This document shows positions 1-8,078 of a stretch of DNA of 52,141 bases, piece after piece. A program made the position numbers and the translations under genes. The notes under the pieces are model-generated. The model saw nothing but the letters and a program-made list of their open reading frames with translations, did no database searches and had not been told where the DNA came from. Numbering within the stretch: the stretch's first letter is position 1; every line of letters starts with the position of its first letter. The DNA lies in the NCBI GenBank assembly GCA_049999725.1, contig JBNGIS010020671.1:1-52141 (forward strand), in the 5' to 3' direction. The DNA is from Haplomitrium mnioides. Taxonomy: Eukaryota > Marchantiophyta > Haplomitriopsida > Calobryales.

Positions 1-395
1 CACAGCCGCCGAAGGAGCAAGAGCAAAAGCGGAGAGAGGAAGCACACGGCCGCCGAATGAGCAGGAGTAAAAACAGAGAGAGGAAGCACACAGCCGCCGA
101 AGGAGCAAGAGCAAAAGTAGAAAGGGAAGGCGCACAGACCGTCGAAGGAGCAGGAGCAAACGCGGAATGAAGCACACAACCGCCGAAGGAGCAAGGGCAA
201 AAACAGAAAGGGAAGGCGCACAGACCGTCAAAGGAGTAGGAGCAAACGCGGAAGAGAAGCACACAGCCGCCGAAGGAACAAGGGCAAAAACAGAAGCGAG
301 AAGCGCAGCTCATCGAAGGAGCAGGGGCAAAAACGGAAGAGAAGCGCACAGCCGCCGAAGGAACAAGAGCAAAAACAGAAGCAAGCGAAAAAAAA
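1..395. repeat. GC/purine-rich minisatellite, about 43-bp unit, 9 copies
   Basis: Nine units can be aligned on the GAAGGAGCA-type core, whose starts fall at 11, 55, 99, 144, 185, 230, 272, 315 and 357, giving periods of 41-45 bp. Two unit types alternate from the third copy on: one starts CAGCCGCC, the other CAGACCGTC or CAGCTCATC. This gives a dimer period of 85-87 bp. The array starts at or before the window edge and fades near 395 into A-rich sequence. On the minus strand it lies downstream of a primer-site-like motif (640-653), where the 5' leader of a retroelement would be. That placement is an inference. Confidence 0.85.
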
Positions 396-487
396 CGGGG
401 CGCGGCCAAGACCTAGTGCGATCAGGAAGAAAAAAAAGGAGGGTAGAGAGACAAGAAAAAAAAAATGGGGAAAGAAAAATATGGGAA

Positions 488-507
488 TTTTTTTTTTTTT
501 TTTTTTT
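488..507. repeat. Poly-T run of 20
   Basis: Twenty consecutive T residues. A poly-A tail of a minus-strand retroposon would look like this, but no recognisable SINE/LINE body or flanking duplication is attached to it. It is treated as a simple homopolymer inside the leader-like region. Confidence 0.9.
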
Positions 508-639
508 GTGAATCTCACGCGCACCTTCTCGAGCAAAAATCTTATGTGGGAGAAAACAGGAAATAAGAAGGAAAAATGAAAACAGGCCTGCGTTGTGCGT
601 GTCTTGAATCTTGTTTGGAAAAAAATTTCGTAGAGCCAA

Positions 640-653
640 TCGTGCCGATAACG
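640..653 (-). other. Primer-binding-site-like motif
   Basis: The minus strand reads CGTTATCGGCACGA immediately inside the LTR-like block. From memory, this resembles the TTATCAGCACGA motif found just after the 5' LTR in many plant Copia elements, with one difference. ATAAC/GTTAT at 648-659 also forms a 5-bp inverted repeat. No tRNA comparison could be run. Confidence 0.35.
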
Positions 654-799
654 TGTTATCGTAGATATGAGACACACAGCAATCGGGCAGCGCTGCACTT
701 CACTTCATTCATAGAATCGATACAGAGAGAGTCCTCATATTGTTCATGGCCCTATCTATATATAGGTATAGATAGGGTTCGTCCTATAGTCCTATAACA
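654..799 (-). mobile_element. Putative short LTR (146 bp), Copia-like, reverse orientation
   Basis: The block begins TGTTAT (654-659) and ends ATAACA (794-799), a perfect 6-bp inverted pair of the TG...CA type. On the minus strand a TATA-rich hairpin (750-777) sits upstream of the LTR end, and a primer-site-like motif follows directly at 653-640. No matching target duplication flanks it: TAACG lies on the left and ATTGC on the right. That fits one LTR of an element whose body extends leftward out of the window, rather than a solo LTR. Short LTRs of this size are known in plant Copia elements. Confidence 0.4.
750..777. other. Perfect 11-bp hairpin, 6-nt loop
   Basis: CCCTATCTATA at 750-760 pairs exactly with TATAGATAGGG at 767-777, leaving TATAGG as the loop. 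It lies within the putative LTR, where on the minus strand it also supplies TATATA-type promoter sequence. Confidence 0.85.
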
Positions 800-1391
800 A
801 TTGCACTATTTATAAATAAGTTGAGAGGAGAGAAGAAAATGGTAGTGACTGCTATAGTAGGGTTGCTTTTAGAGAAGTGTCTATAAAGTTAATTTTAGAG
901 AAGTATGATAAGGTTTTCTTTAGAGTTGAAAGTTGAAGTCACTTGCAAGGAAAGAAAGTAGATGATGTCTCATTCTCAAGTATAAATTGAAGAGTTCCAT
1001 TACCCAACTCCAAATTTCAGAGTTCCTCTCAATTGGTTTGAGCTTTCATTTGTGTACTCTTTGAAAAATTGCTTATCTTGGCATTTGGTTAGTTTTGGTT
1101 ATTGTTTATTTTGGCATTTGATTGATTAAACTCTATAAGAGTTTGTGTTTCAGCTGTTAGTCACTTGGAGTTTGCCCTTGAGTTCTTTGACATCTATATC
1201 TACATCCAACTTTTATTCTAAATATGAGATAACTAACTTCTTAAACCCTTAAAACCCAACTCATTTGGCTTTTACTCTCTTGTCTTAATAACCTTCTTAC
1301 TTTAAACTAAAACTAGATGTTGATACAACTAGCATTTCCTACCCCAACGATAATTTCAGAGATTTTTCATTGGAATCCTCTGTCTCTCTAG
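800..1391. other. AT-rich interval without a gene
   Basis: No coding frame of useful length and no RNA gene is visible. Small structures are present: a 12-bp palindrome TATTTATAAATA at 807-818, a short direct repeat of TTTTAGAGAAGT at 867 and 893 (offset 26), and an approximate duplication around TTGGCATTTG at 1078 and 1111 (offset 33). The interval ends abruptly at the first satellite unit. It may be eroded transposon or intergenic DNA. Confidence 0.6.
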
Positions 1392-1467
1392 TAATCTCTT
1401 GAGGTCTACATGGTTTCCGCTATTACGGATAATCTCTTGAGGTCTACATGGTTTCTGCTATTACAGA
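1392..1467. repeat. Left edge of satellite: 38-bp units (module A)
   Basis: A partial unit (1392-1419), one full 38-bp unit (1420-1457) and the first 10 bp of a third (1458-1467). Each carries the core CTCTTGAGGTCTACATGG followed by TTTCCG or TTTCTG and CTATTAC. This is the outermost satellite in the window. It is cut off from the rest of the array by the LTR insertion beginning at 1468. Confidence 0.93.
1463..1467. repeat. Target site duplication, left copy (ACAGA)
   Basis: ACAGA directly precedes the TGTC start of the inserted element and is repeated directly after its GACA end (3991-3995). The five bases belong to a satellite unit. Confidence 0.92.
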
Positions 1468-1767
1468 TGTCAACTGGGTGTTAAGGTACTTCATGCAAAA
1501 TTTTCAAAAAAGTGCTTCCAATGTACACAAACAAGGTTCAAGGAGTAAGTAAAAATAAAAGGATAGGGATAAAAAGAAATAAAACTACTCTAAGTGTTGA
1601 GGGCCAAGCCAAGCCCACTAATTTCCTAACTGTCTAACTTGGAGGACAGCTTGCCCTGGGGGTGGGTTTAGCCCTGAACTAGGTCCGTCCAAGGGCAGAG
1701 AAGGGAATGCGGTGGCCTTACACCCCTCTAGGGGGCTGCCTCTCGGAAGAACAAAGGAGTGGGGGAG

Positions 1768-1774
1768 TTATATA
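1768..1774 (-). promoter_or_regulatory. Candidate LTR TATA box
   Basis: The minus strand reads CACTATATAACTCC here. It is the only clean TATATAA I noticed in the element, and it lies about 300 bp from the end that would be the 3' end in reverse orientation, a plausible U3/R boundary. No experimental support. Confidence 0.35.
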
Positions 1775-2768
1775 GTGCATTGGCCTTTTGGAGAAACACT
1801 TATGGGATAATGTCTCGAGCTAACATTTGACGGGCAGACAGCACGAGGGGAGCATTCGCACAGGGAATTTCGCTGCACAGGGACATTTGCGTAGTGGAGA
1901 ATATCGCTAGGAATCGCTAGGAGAAGAATTTCGGCAGGGAGAGGAAGGCAGTTCGATCGAGGGGTATAGATCGTAGAAGGGGCTGGATGCAAGGAGAGGT
2001 GTGGGAGGAGGAAATATGAACCATGAAGAAATCGAGGGATCAGTAGGAATCGGATGAGGAATTGGCATGGGAGTTGAGCGTTGCACCAAGGAATAGGTAG
2101 TTGATTGAATTCGCAGGTCTCGGAGGAATTGATCAAGCTTGAAGGATCAAGTGAGGTCTGATTCGAGGTTGGAAAGGGGTCAATGGTGCTTTGTGTTGGG
2201 GAATTGAAGGCCACAATGTCACGAAATGCGCTGCATAGTCGATTGAACAAATTCTGGAGGTTTGGATTTCTGTTTTGGATCGTCAACATTTTGTTTCTTC
2301 TGTCGCTGGCGGATCTACTCAAAATCTAATGGGGAGGAGCTGTGACGAAATCAAACTCCAGTGGTGAAGAATGCCTCGGCGAGGATTAGAGGGTGCTACG
2401 ATAGAAGAATCAACCCACTCTGTGCGACAATTGGATGCTGCAAGATAAATCACTGCGCGAAAGCCTGTGCGACATTCTCTGAGCAGAAACAAAATATGGG
2501 GAATCACCTAGCGACGAAATTTGATCTACAAAGAATCGAGGTCCGAAGTACATGGTGTCCAATCCGAAGAAACGTTTCGGAAACTCGCCTTCCTAAGTGG
2601 GGAACTCCACTTTAAATGGTTCCAATCTGTCTTCCGATGTGGGGAGGACTGGTTAAGGGGGATTCCGAAGCAGGTTAAGTAATCGGACAAAAAGGTGATT
2701 TATCGAAGATTCGAACGACAGGGAGGTAATTGGGAAAGTTCGAATCGGGTATCTTCAGAAAGCTCGAA

Positions 2769-2778
2769 NNNNNNNNNN
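2769..2778. other. Assembly gap (10 N) inside the LTR
   Basis: Exactly ten Ns, the same length as the four gaps in the satellite, so a placeholder and not a measured distance. Confidence 0.98.
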
Positions 2779-3990
2779 AGAAATTCGCAAGGGGTATAGG
2801 GGAGCTCACTCTGTTGTGGAGGGGACGGATAATTTTGTGCAGAGAAAGCAGCGGGAGACATGGGAGAGAATTCTGGTGAGACTTCTGGTGAGGGGGTGTA
2901 CTCGTGAAGGAATGCCATCATAGGGTGGAGGTGGACTTAGGGAGTGCTAGGAATTGCTGGCCAGGAGGCTCTAGAGGCTCAGACTACTCAGGTGTACTCA
3001 CATTTGAAGGCAGGCCAGCATTTGGAGGTGGACCAACACGTAGAGGAGAGGAGAATTCGTTCAGTTTGTATTGTGAGGGGCAGCCAAGGGGGGATCCTGG
3101 TGTTGCCTTTGCTTTAGTTTGTGCAGGAGAATCAATCCCAGAGGAAATTGGAGATTGTTGTTGGAGTTACAATCTTGTGGAGGAAGGGAGAGGAGTGGCC
3201 ATGTTAGTGCCTGAGCACTGCAGGGAAGATCCATCCAATTCTCGGGTGGAGTGGGTGGCCAGCAGTCGAGAGGACTGTCTTCCATAGGTGGAAGTTAAAC
3301 AAGACCTCTTCCTAGCCTGAAGAAGTAAATGCAAGACTTCTCGCGAGGGAAGTTAAAAACTATCTAGAGAAGGGTGCATGGGTGGAAGTGGGAAGTGTGC
3401 TTGGAAATGTGGTAAAGTGTGGATCTTAGAAAAGTCAGATGAGCAGCAGCAGGAAGGGAGAAAGGGAGTGTTGATAGTTCAAACTTGTGTTGTAGAGGTA
3501 GTACCAAGTCAGAGGATTATTGGCAGAGTGTATCTTGGGTGTGTGAGTGTGTTGGTGGATTAGTTAGTTAGGTATTTTGTTTGTAAATACTGAAAAGACA
3601 TTTCAGATCTAAAGTGAATAGGATCTCAGATCAGCAAGGATCCAAGAATCAGATTCAGAGGGTGAGGCAAAACAGGGGATAGATCCTCTGTATAATTCAG
3701 ATATCAGGACTTGATCATGTATTGTAAAACTTTGAGTCTGGATCCTATTTAGGATCACTAGAATTCACTTTGGAATTGGATCAGAAAAGCTGCTGAGGTG
3801 TGGATGAATGTTTGAATGAGAAAGTGAACAAGAAGAAGGGTCTGTAAGGTGAGAAGGAACATCCTTAAGACCTGAAAGTGATAACTTGCAACGGGGCCAT
3901 CTCATAAAAGAACCTGAAACCTTGTAAAGTCACCCTTTTCCTTCCAAAGGGCAGTCTTTGGAGGTTAACGACCGAACGAGGGGGCGGACA

Positions 3991-3995
3991 ACAGA
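3991..3995. repeat. Target site duplication, right copy (ACAGA)
   Basis: Directly follows the GACA end of the inserted LTR and matches 1463-1467. The satellite resumes in register at 3996. Confidence 0.92.
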
Positions 3996-4653
3996 TAATT
4001 GCTTGAGGTCTACATGGTTTCCGCTATTACTGATAATCTCTTGAGGTCTACATGGTTTTCGCTATTACGGATAATCTCTTGAGGTCTACATGGTTTCCGC
4101 TATTATGGATAATCTCTTGAGGTCTACATGGTTTTCGCTATTACAGATAATCTCTTGAGGTCTACATGGTTTCCGCTATTACCGGTAGTCGTTTTCCCTA
4201 TTAAAGATAATCTCTTGAGGTCTACATGGTTTCTGCGATTACCGATAATCTCTACAGGTCTACATAGTTTCCGCTATTATGGAAAATTTCTTAAAGTCTA
4301 CATGGTTTCTGCTATTACAGATAATCTCTTGAGGTCTACATGATTTCCGCTATTACGGATAATCTCTTGAGGTCTACATGTTTACCGCTATTGTATATAA
4401 TCTCTTGAGGTCTACATAGTTTCCTCTATTACCGATAATCTCTTGAGGTCTACATGGTTTCCACTAATATGGATAGTCTATTGAGGTCTACATGGTTTTC
4501 GCTATTACGGATAATCTCTTGAGGTCTGCATGGTTTCCGCTACTACATATAATCTCTTGAGGTCTGCATGGTTTCCACTATTACATATAATCTCTTGCGG
4601 TCTACATGGTTTCCGGTATTACATATAATTTCTTGAGGTGTACATGGTTTTCG
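3996..4653. repeat. 38-bp satellite array (module A only)
   Basis: Unit starts (CTATTAC) fall at 4024, 4062, 4100, 4138, 4176, 4198, 4236, 4274, 4312, 4350, 4388, 4426, 4464, 4502, 4540, 4578 and 4616. All spacings are 38 bp except the unit at 4176, which is 22 bp because 16 bp are deleted. Module B is absent until 4654. Units up to 4502 mostly have a GGAT/AGAT/CGAT-type spacer after CTATTAC. Those at 4540, 4578 and 4616 carry the ACATAT form found throughout the main array, and 4388 (GTATAT) looks intermediate. Unit ends are mostly TTTCCG. Confidence 0.95.
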
Positions 4654-4906
4654 CTATTACACATAGCAGTGCAAGACATACAATATCCTTTCCACGGATT
4701 GGATGGTTTCCGCAACTACATATAATCTATTGAGGTCTACATGGTTTCCATTATTACACATAGCACTGCAAGACATACAATATCCTTTGCACGGATTGGA
4801 TGGTTTCCGCTATTACATATAATCTATTAAAGTCTACATGGTTTTCACTATTACACATAGCAGTGCGAGACATACAATATCCTTTGCACGAATTGAATGG
4901 TTTCCA
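4616..4906. repeat. First composite units: three consecutive 97-bp monomers
   Basis: Units 4616-4712, 4713-4809 and 4810-4906 each consist of module A (38 bp) plus module B' (59 bp). B' begins CTATTACACATAGCAGTGC and ends GGATGGTTTCCG or a close variant. They lie directly next to the pure 38-bp zone. The first unit lacking the final 15 bp (82 bp, 4907-4988) follows. Confidence 0.93.
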
Positions 4907-5935
4907 CTATTACATATAATCTCTTGAGGTCTACATGGTTTCCACTATTACACATAGCAGTGCAAGACATACAATATCCTTCGCACGGCTATTACATATA
5001 ATCTCTTGAAGTCTACATTGTCTCCACTACTACACACAGTAGTTCAAGACATACAATATCCTTTGCACGGGTATTACATATAATCTCTTGAGATCTACAT
5101 GGTTTCAAATTTTACACATAGCAGTGCAAGACATACAATATCCTTTGCACAGATATTACATATAATCTCTTGAGGTCTACATGGCTTCCACTTCTACACA
5201 TAGCACTGCAAGACATACAATATCCCTTGCTAAGCTATTACATATAATCTCTTGACGTCTACATGGTTTCCACTATTACACATAGCAACGCAAGACATAC
5301 AATATCCTTTGCACAGATTGCATGGTTTCCGCTATTACATATAGTATCTTGAGGTCTACATGGTTTCCACTATTACACATAGCAGTGCAATACATACAAT
5401 ATCCTTTGCACGGATTGGATGGTTTCCGCTTTTATATATAATCTCTTGATGTCTACATGGTTTCTACTATTACACATAGCAGTGCAAGACATACAATATC
5501 CTTTTCACGGCTTTTACATATAATCTATTGAGGTCTACATGGTTTCCACTATTACACATTGCAGTGCAAGACATACAATATCCTTTGCACGTCCATTGCG
5601 TATAATCTCTTAAGGTCTACATGGTTTCCAATATTACACATAGAGGTGCAAGACATACAATATCCTTTGCACAGCTATTACATATAATATTTTTAGGTCT
5701 ACATGGTTTCCACTATTACACATAGCAGTGCCAGACATACAACATCCTTTGTACGGCTATTACATATAATCTCTTGAGGTTTATATGGTATCCACTATTA
5801 CACATAGCAGTGCAAGACATACAATATCCTTCGATCGGATTGGATGGTCTCCGCTATTACATATAAGCTATTGAGGTCTACATGGTTTCGACTATTACAC
5901 ATAGCAGTGCAACATATACAATATCATTTGCACGA

Positions 5936-6893
5936 CTATTACATATAATCTCTTGAGGTCTACATGGTTTCAACTATTACACATAGCAGTGCAACACATA
6001 CAATCTCCTTTGCACGGCTATTACATATAATCTCTTGAGGTCTACATGGTTTCCACTATTACACATAGCAGTGCAAGACATACAATATCCTTTGCACGAA
6101 TTGGATGGTTTCCACTACTACATATAGTCTCTTGAGGTCTACATGGTTTCCACTATTACACATAGCAGTGCAAGACATACAATATCCTTTGCACGGATTG
6201 GATGGTTTCCGCTATTACATATAAGCTCTTAAGGTCTACATGGTTTCAACTATTACACATAGCACTGCAAGACATACAATATACTTGGCACGGATTGGAG
6301 GGTTTCTGCTATTACATATAATCTCTTGCGGTCTACATGGTTTCCACTATTACACATAGCAGTACAAGACACACAATATCCTTTGCACGGCTAGTACATA
6401 TAATCTCTTGAAGTCTACATGGTTTCCACTTTTACATATAGCAGTGCAAGACATACAATGTCCTTTGCACGGCTATTACATATAATCTCTTAAGGTCTAC
6501 ATCGTTTCCCCTATTACACATAGTACTGCAAGACATACAATATCCTTTGCACGGATTGCATGGTTTCCGCTATTACATATATTCTCTTGAGGTCTACATG
6601 GTTTCCACTTTTTGACATAGAGGTCCAAGAAATACAATGTCTTTTGCACGGCTATTACATATAATCTCTAGAGGTCAACATGAATTCCACTCTTACACAT
6701 AGCAGTGCAAGGACATACAATATCCTTTGCACGGCTATTACATATAATCTCTTGAAGTATACATGGTTTCCACTATTACACATACAAGTGCAAGACACAC
6801 AACATCCTTTGCAGGGATTGGATGGTTTTCACTATTACATATAATGTCTTGAGGTCTACATGGTTTCCACTATTACACATAGCAGTGCAAGAC
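5936..6893. repeat. Segmental duplication 1a (offset 1185 bp)
   Basis: Aligns with 7121-8078 at a constant offset of 1185 bp. Shared rare landmarks are CAATCTC at 6001/7186, GCACGAATTGG at 6094/7279, AGCTCTTAAGG at 6224/7409, TTTGACATAGAGGTCC at 6611/7796 and TGTCTTGAGG at 6845/8030. It stops at the N gap at 6894. Confidence 0.85.
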
Positions 6894-6903
6894 NNNNNNN
6901 NNN
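6894..6903. other. Assembly gap (10 N) in the satellite
   Basis: The flanks (GCAAGAC and TGGTTTCC) are 49 bp apart in a normal monomer, and the paralogous block at 8079-8127 supplies exactly 49 bp. The missing length is therefore probably 49 bp, or 49 plus whole monomers, not 10. Confidence 0.9.
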
Positions 6904-7120
6904 TGGTTTCCACTATTACACATAGCAGTGCAAGACATACAATATCCTTTCCACGGCTATTGCATATAATCTCTTGAGGTCTACATGGTTTCCAATATTA
7001 CACATAGAGGTGCAAGACATACAATATCCTTTGCACGGCTATTACATATAATCTCTTCAGGTCTACATGGTTTCCACTATTACACATAACAAAACAAGAC
7101 ATACAATATCCTTTGCACGG

Positions 7121-8078
7121 CTATTACATATAATCTCTTGAGGTCTACATGGTTTCGACTATTACACATAGCAGTGCAAGACATACAATCTCTTTTGCAC
7201 GGCTATTACATATAATATCTTGAGGTCTACATGGTTTCCAATATTACACATAGCAGTGCAACACATACAATATCCTTTGCACGAATTGGATGGTTTCCGC
7301 TACTACATATAGTCTTTTGAGGTCTACATGGCTTCCACTATTACACATAGCAGTGCAAGACATACAATATCCTTTGCACGGATTGGATGGTTTCCGCTAT
7401 TACATAAAAGCTCTTAAGGTCTACATGGTTTCAAGTATTACACAAAGCACTGCAAGACGTACAATATCCTTTGCACGGATTGGATGGTTTCCGCTATTAC
7501 ATATAATCTCTTGAGGTCTACATGGTTTCCACTATTACACATAGCAGTGCAAGACACACAATATCCTTTGCACGGCTATTACATATAATCTCTTGAAATC
7601 TATATGGTTTCCACTTTTACACATAGCAGTGCAAGACATACAATGTCCTTTGCACGGCTATTACACATAATCTCTTAAGGTCTACATCGTTTCTACTATT
7701 ACACATAGTACTGCAAGACATACAATATCCTTTGCATGGATTGCATGGTTTCCGCTGTTACATATATTCTCTTCAGGTTTACATGGTTTCCACTTTTTGA
7801 CATAGAGGTCCAAGAAATACAATGTCTTTTGCACGGCTATTACATATAATCTCTGAAGGTCTACATGAATTCCACTATTACATATAGGAGTGCAAGGACA
7901 TACAATATCCTTTGCATGGCTATTACATATAATCTCTTGAGGTCTACATGGTTTCCACCATTACACATAGAAGTGCAAGACACACAACATCCTTTGCAGG
8001 GATTGGATGGTTTTCACTATTACATATATTGTCTTGAGGTCTACATGGTTTCCACTATTACACATAGCAGTGCAAGAC
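7121..8078. repeat. Segmental duplication 1b (offset 1185 bp)
   Basis: Partner of 5936-6893, with the same order of rare variants and no net length change over roughly 960 bp. Point differences are common, so the duplication is not very recent. Confidence 0.85.

Larger units (their letters stand above)
396..653 (-). mobile_element. Probable leader region of a reverse-oriented Copia-like element
   Basis: Low-complexity purine-rich sequence (on +) with several A runs, then a 20-nt T run, then mixed sequence ending at the LTR-like block at 654-799. Read on the minus strand it begins with the primer-site-like motif and then becomes pyrimidine-rich, as untranslated retroelement leaders often are. 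No gag-like coding frame is visible. Open frames here are only poly-K/R or poly-F translations of low-complexity DNA. The call rests on the adjacent LTR-like block and is tentative. Confidence 0.35.
1468..3990 (-). mobile_element. Probable solo LTR (2,523 bp) inserted in the satellite
   Basis: The element starts TGTC and ends GACA, has the 5-bp direct duplication ACAGA on both sides, and interrupts a 38-bp satellite unit. Bases 1458-1467 joined to 3996-4023 give exactly 38 bp in register. I find no copy of its first part repeated near its end, no clear primer site or polypurine tract, and no reverse transcriptase, integrase or gag motif. The simplest reading is one long LTR left after LTR-LTR recombination. 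A TATATAA on the minus strand (1768-1774), about 300 bp from the left end, suggests reverse orientation, which is tentative. Open frames of 60-184 residues inside it show no recognisable domain. It contains a 10-N gap at 2769-2778, so its true length is uncertain. Family not assigned. Confidence 0.85.

Noticed and set aside
1-395. Common origin of the 86-bp minisatellite dimer and the 82-bp satellite
   Set aside because: Similar period only; base composition and sequence are unrelated.
167-698. Lys/Arg-rich (+) and Phe/Leu-rich (-) open frames
   Set aside because: Low-complexity translations of the minisatellite and A/T runs; the plus-strand frame runs into a poly-Phe tail from the T run.
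654-799. Solo LTR with target duplication
   Set aside because: Flanking pentamers TAACG and ATTGC do not match, and a primer-like motif abuts one side, so it is more likely one end of a longer element.
1236-1252. Telomere-like AAACCCTTAAAACCC
   Set aside because: Only two imperfect units, not the plant CCCTAAA register; chance in AT-rich DNA.
1768-2322. 184-residue open frame on the minus strand inside the LTR
   Set aside because: No recognisable domain, it overlaps the candidate TATA box, and lies in an element that looks like a solo LTR. Possibly chance, or a decayed captured segment.
2904-3287. 127-residue plus-strand open frame inside the LTR
   Set aside because: No recognisable domain or motif, with overlapping frames on the other strand. 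Not supported as a gene.
1468-3990. Complete small non-autonomous LTR element with two LTRs
   Set aside because: I could not find the first few hundred bases repeated near the end, so a single LTR fits better. The internal N gap leaves slight doubt.
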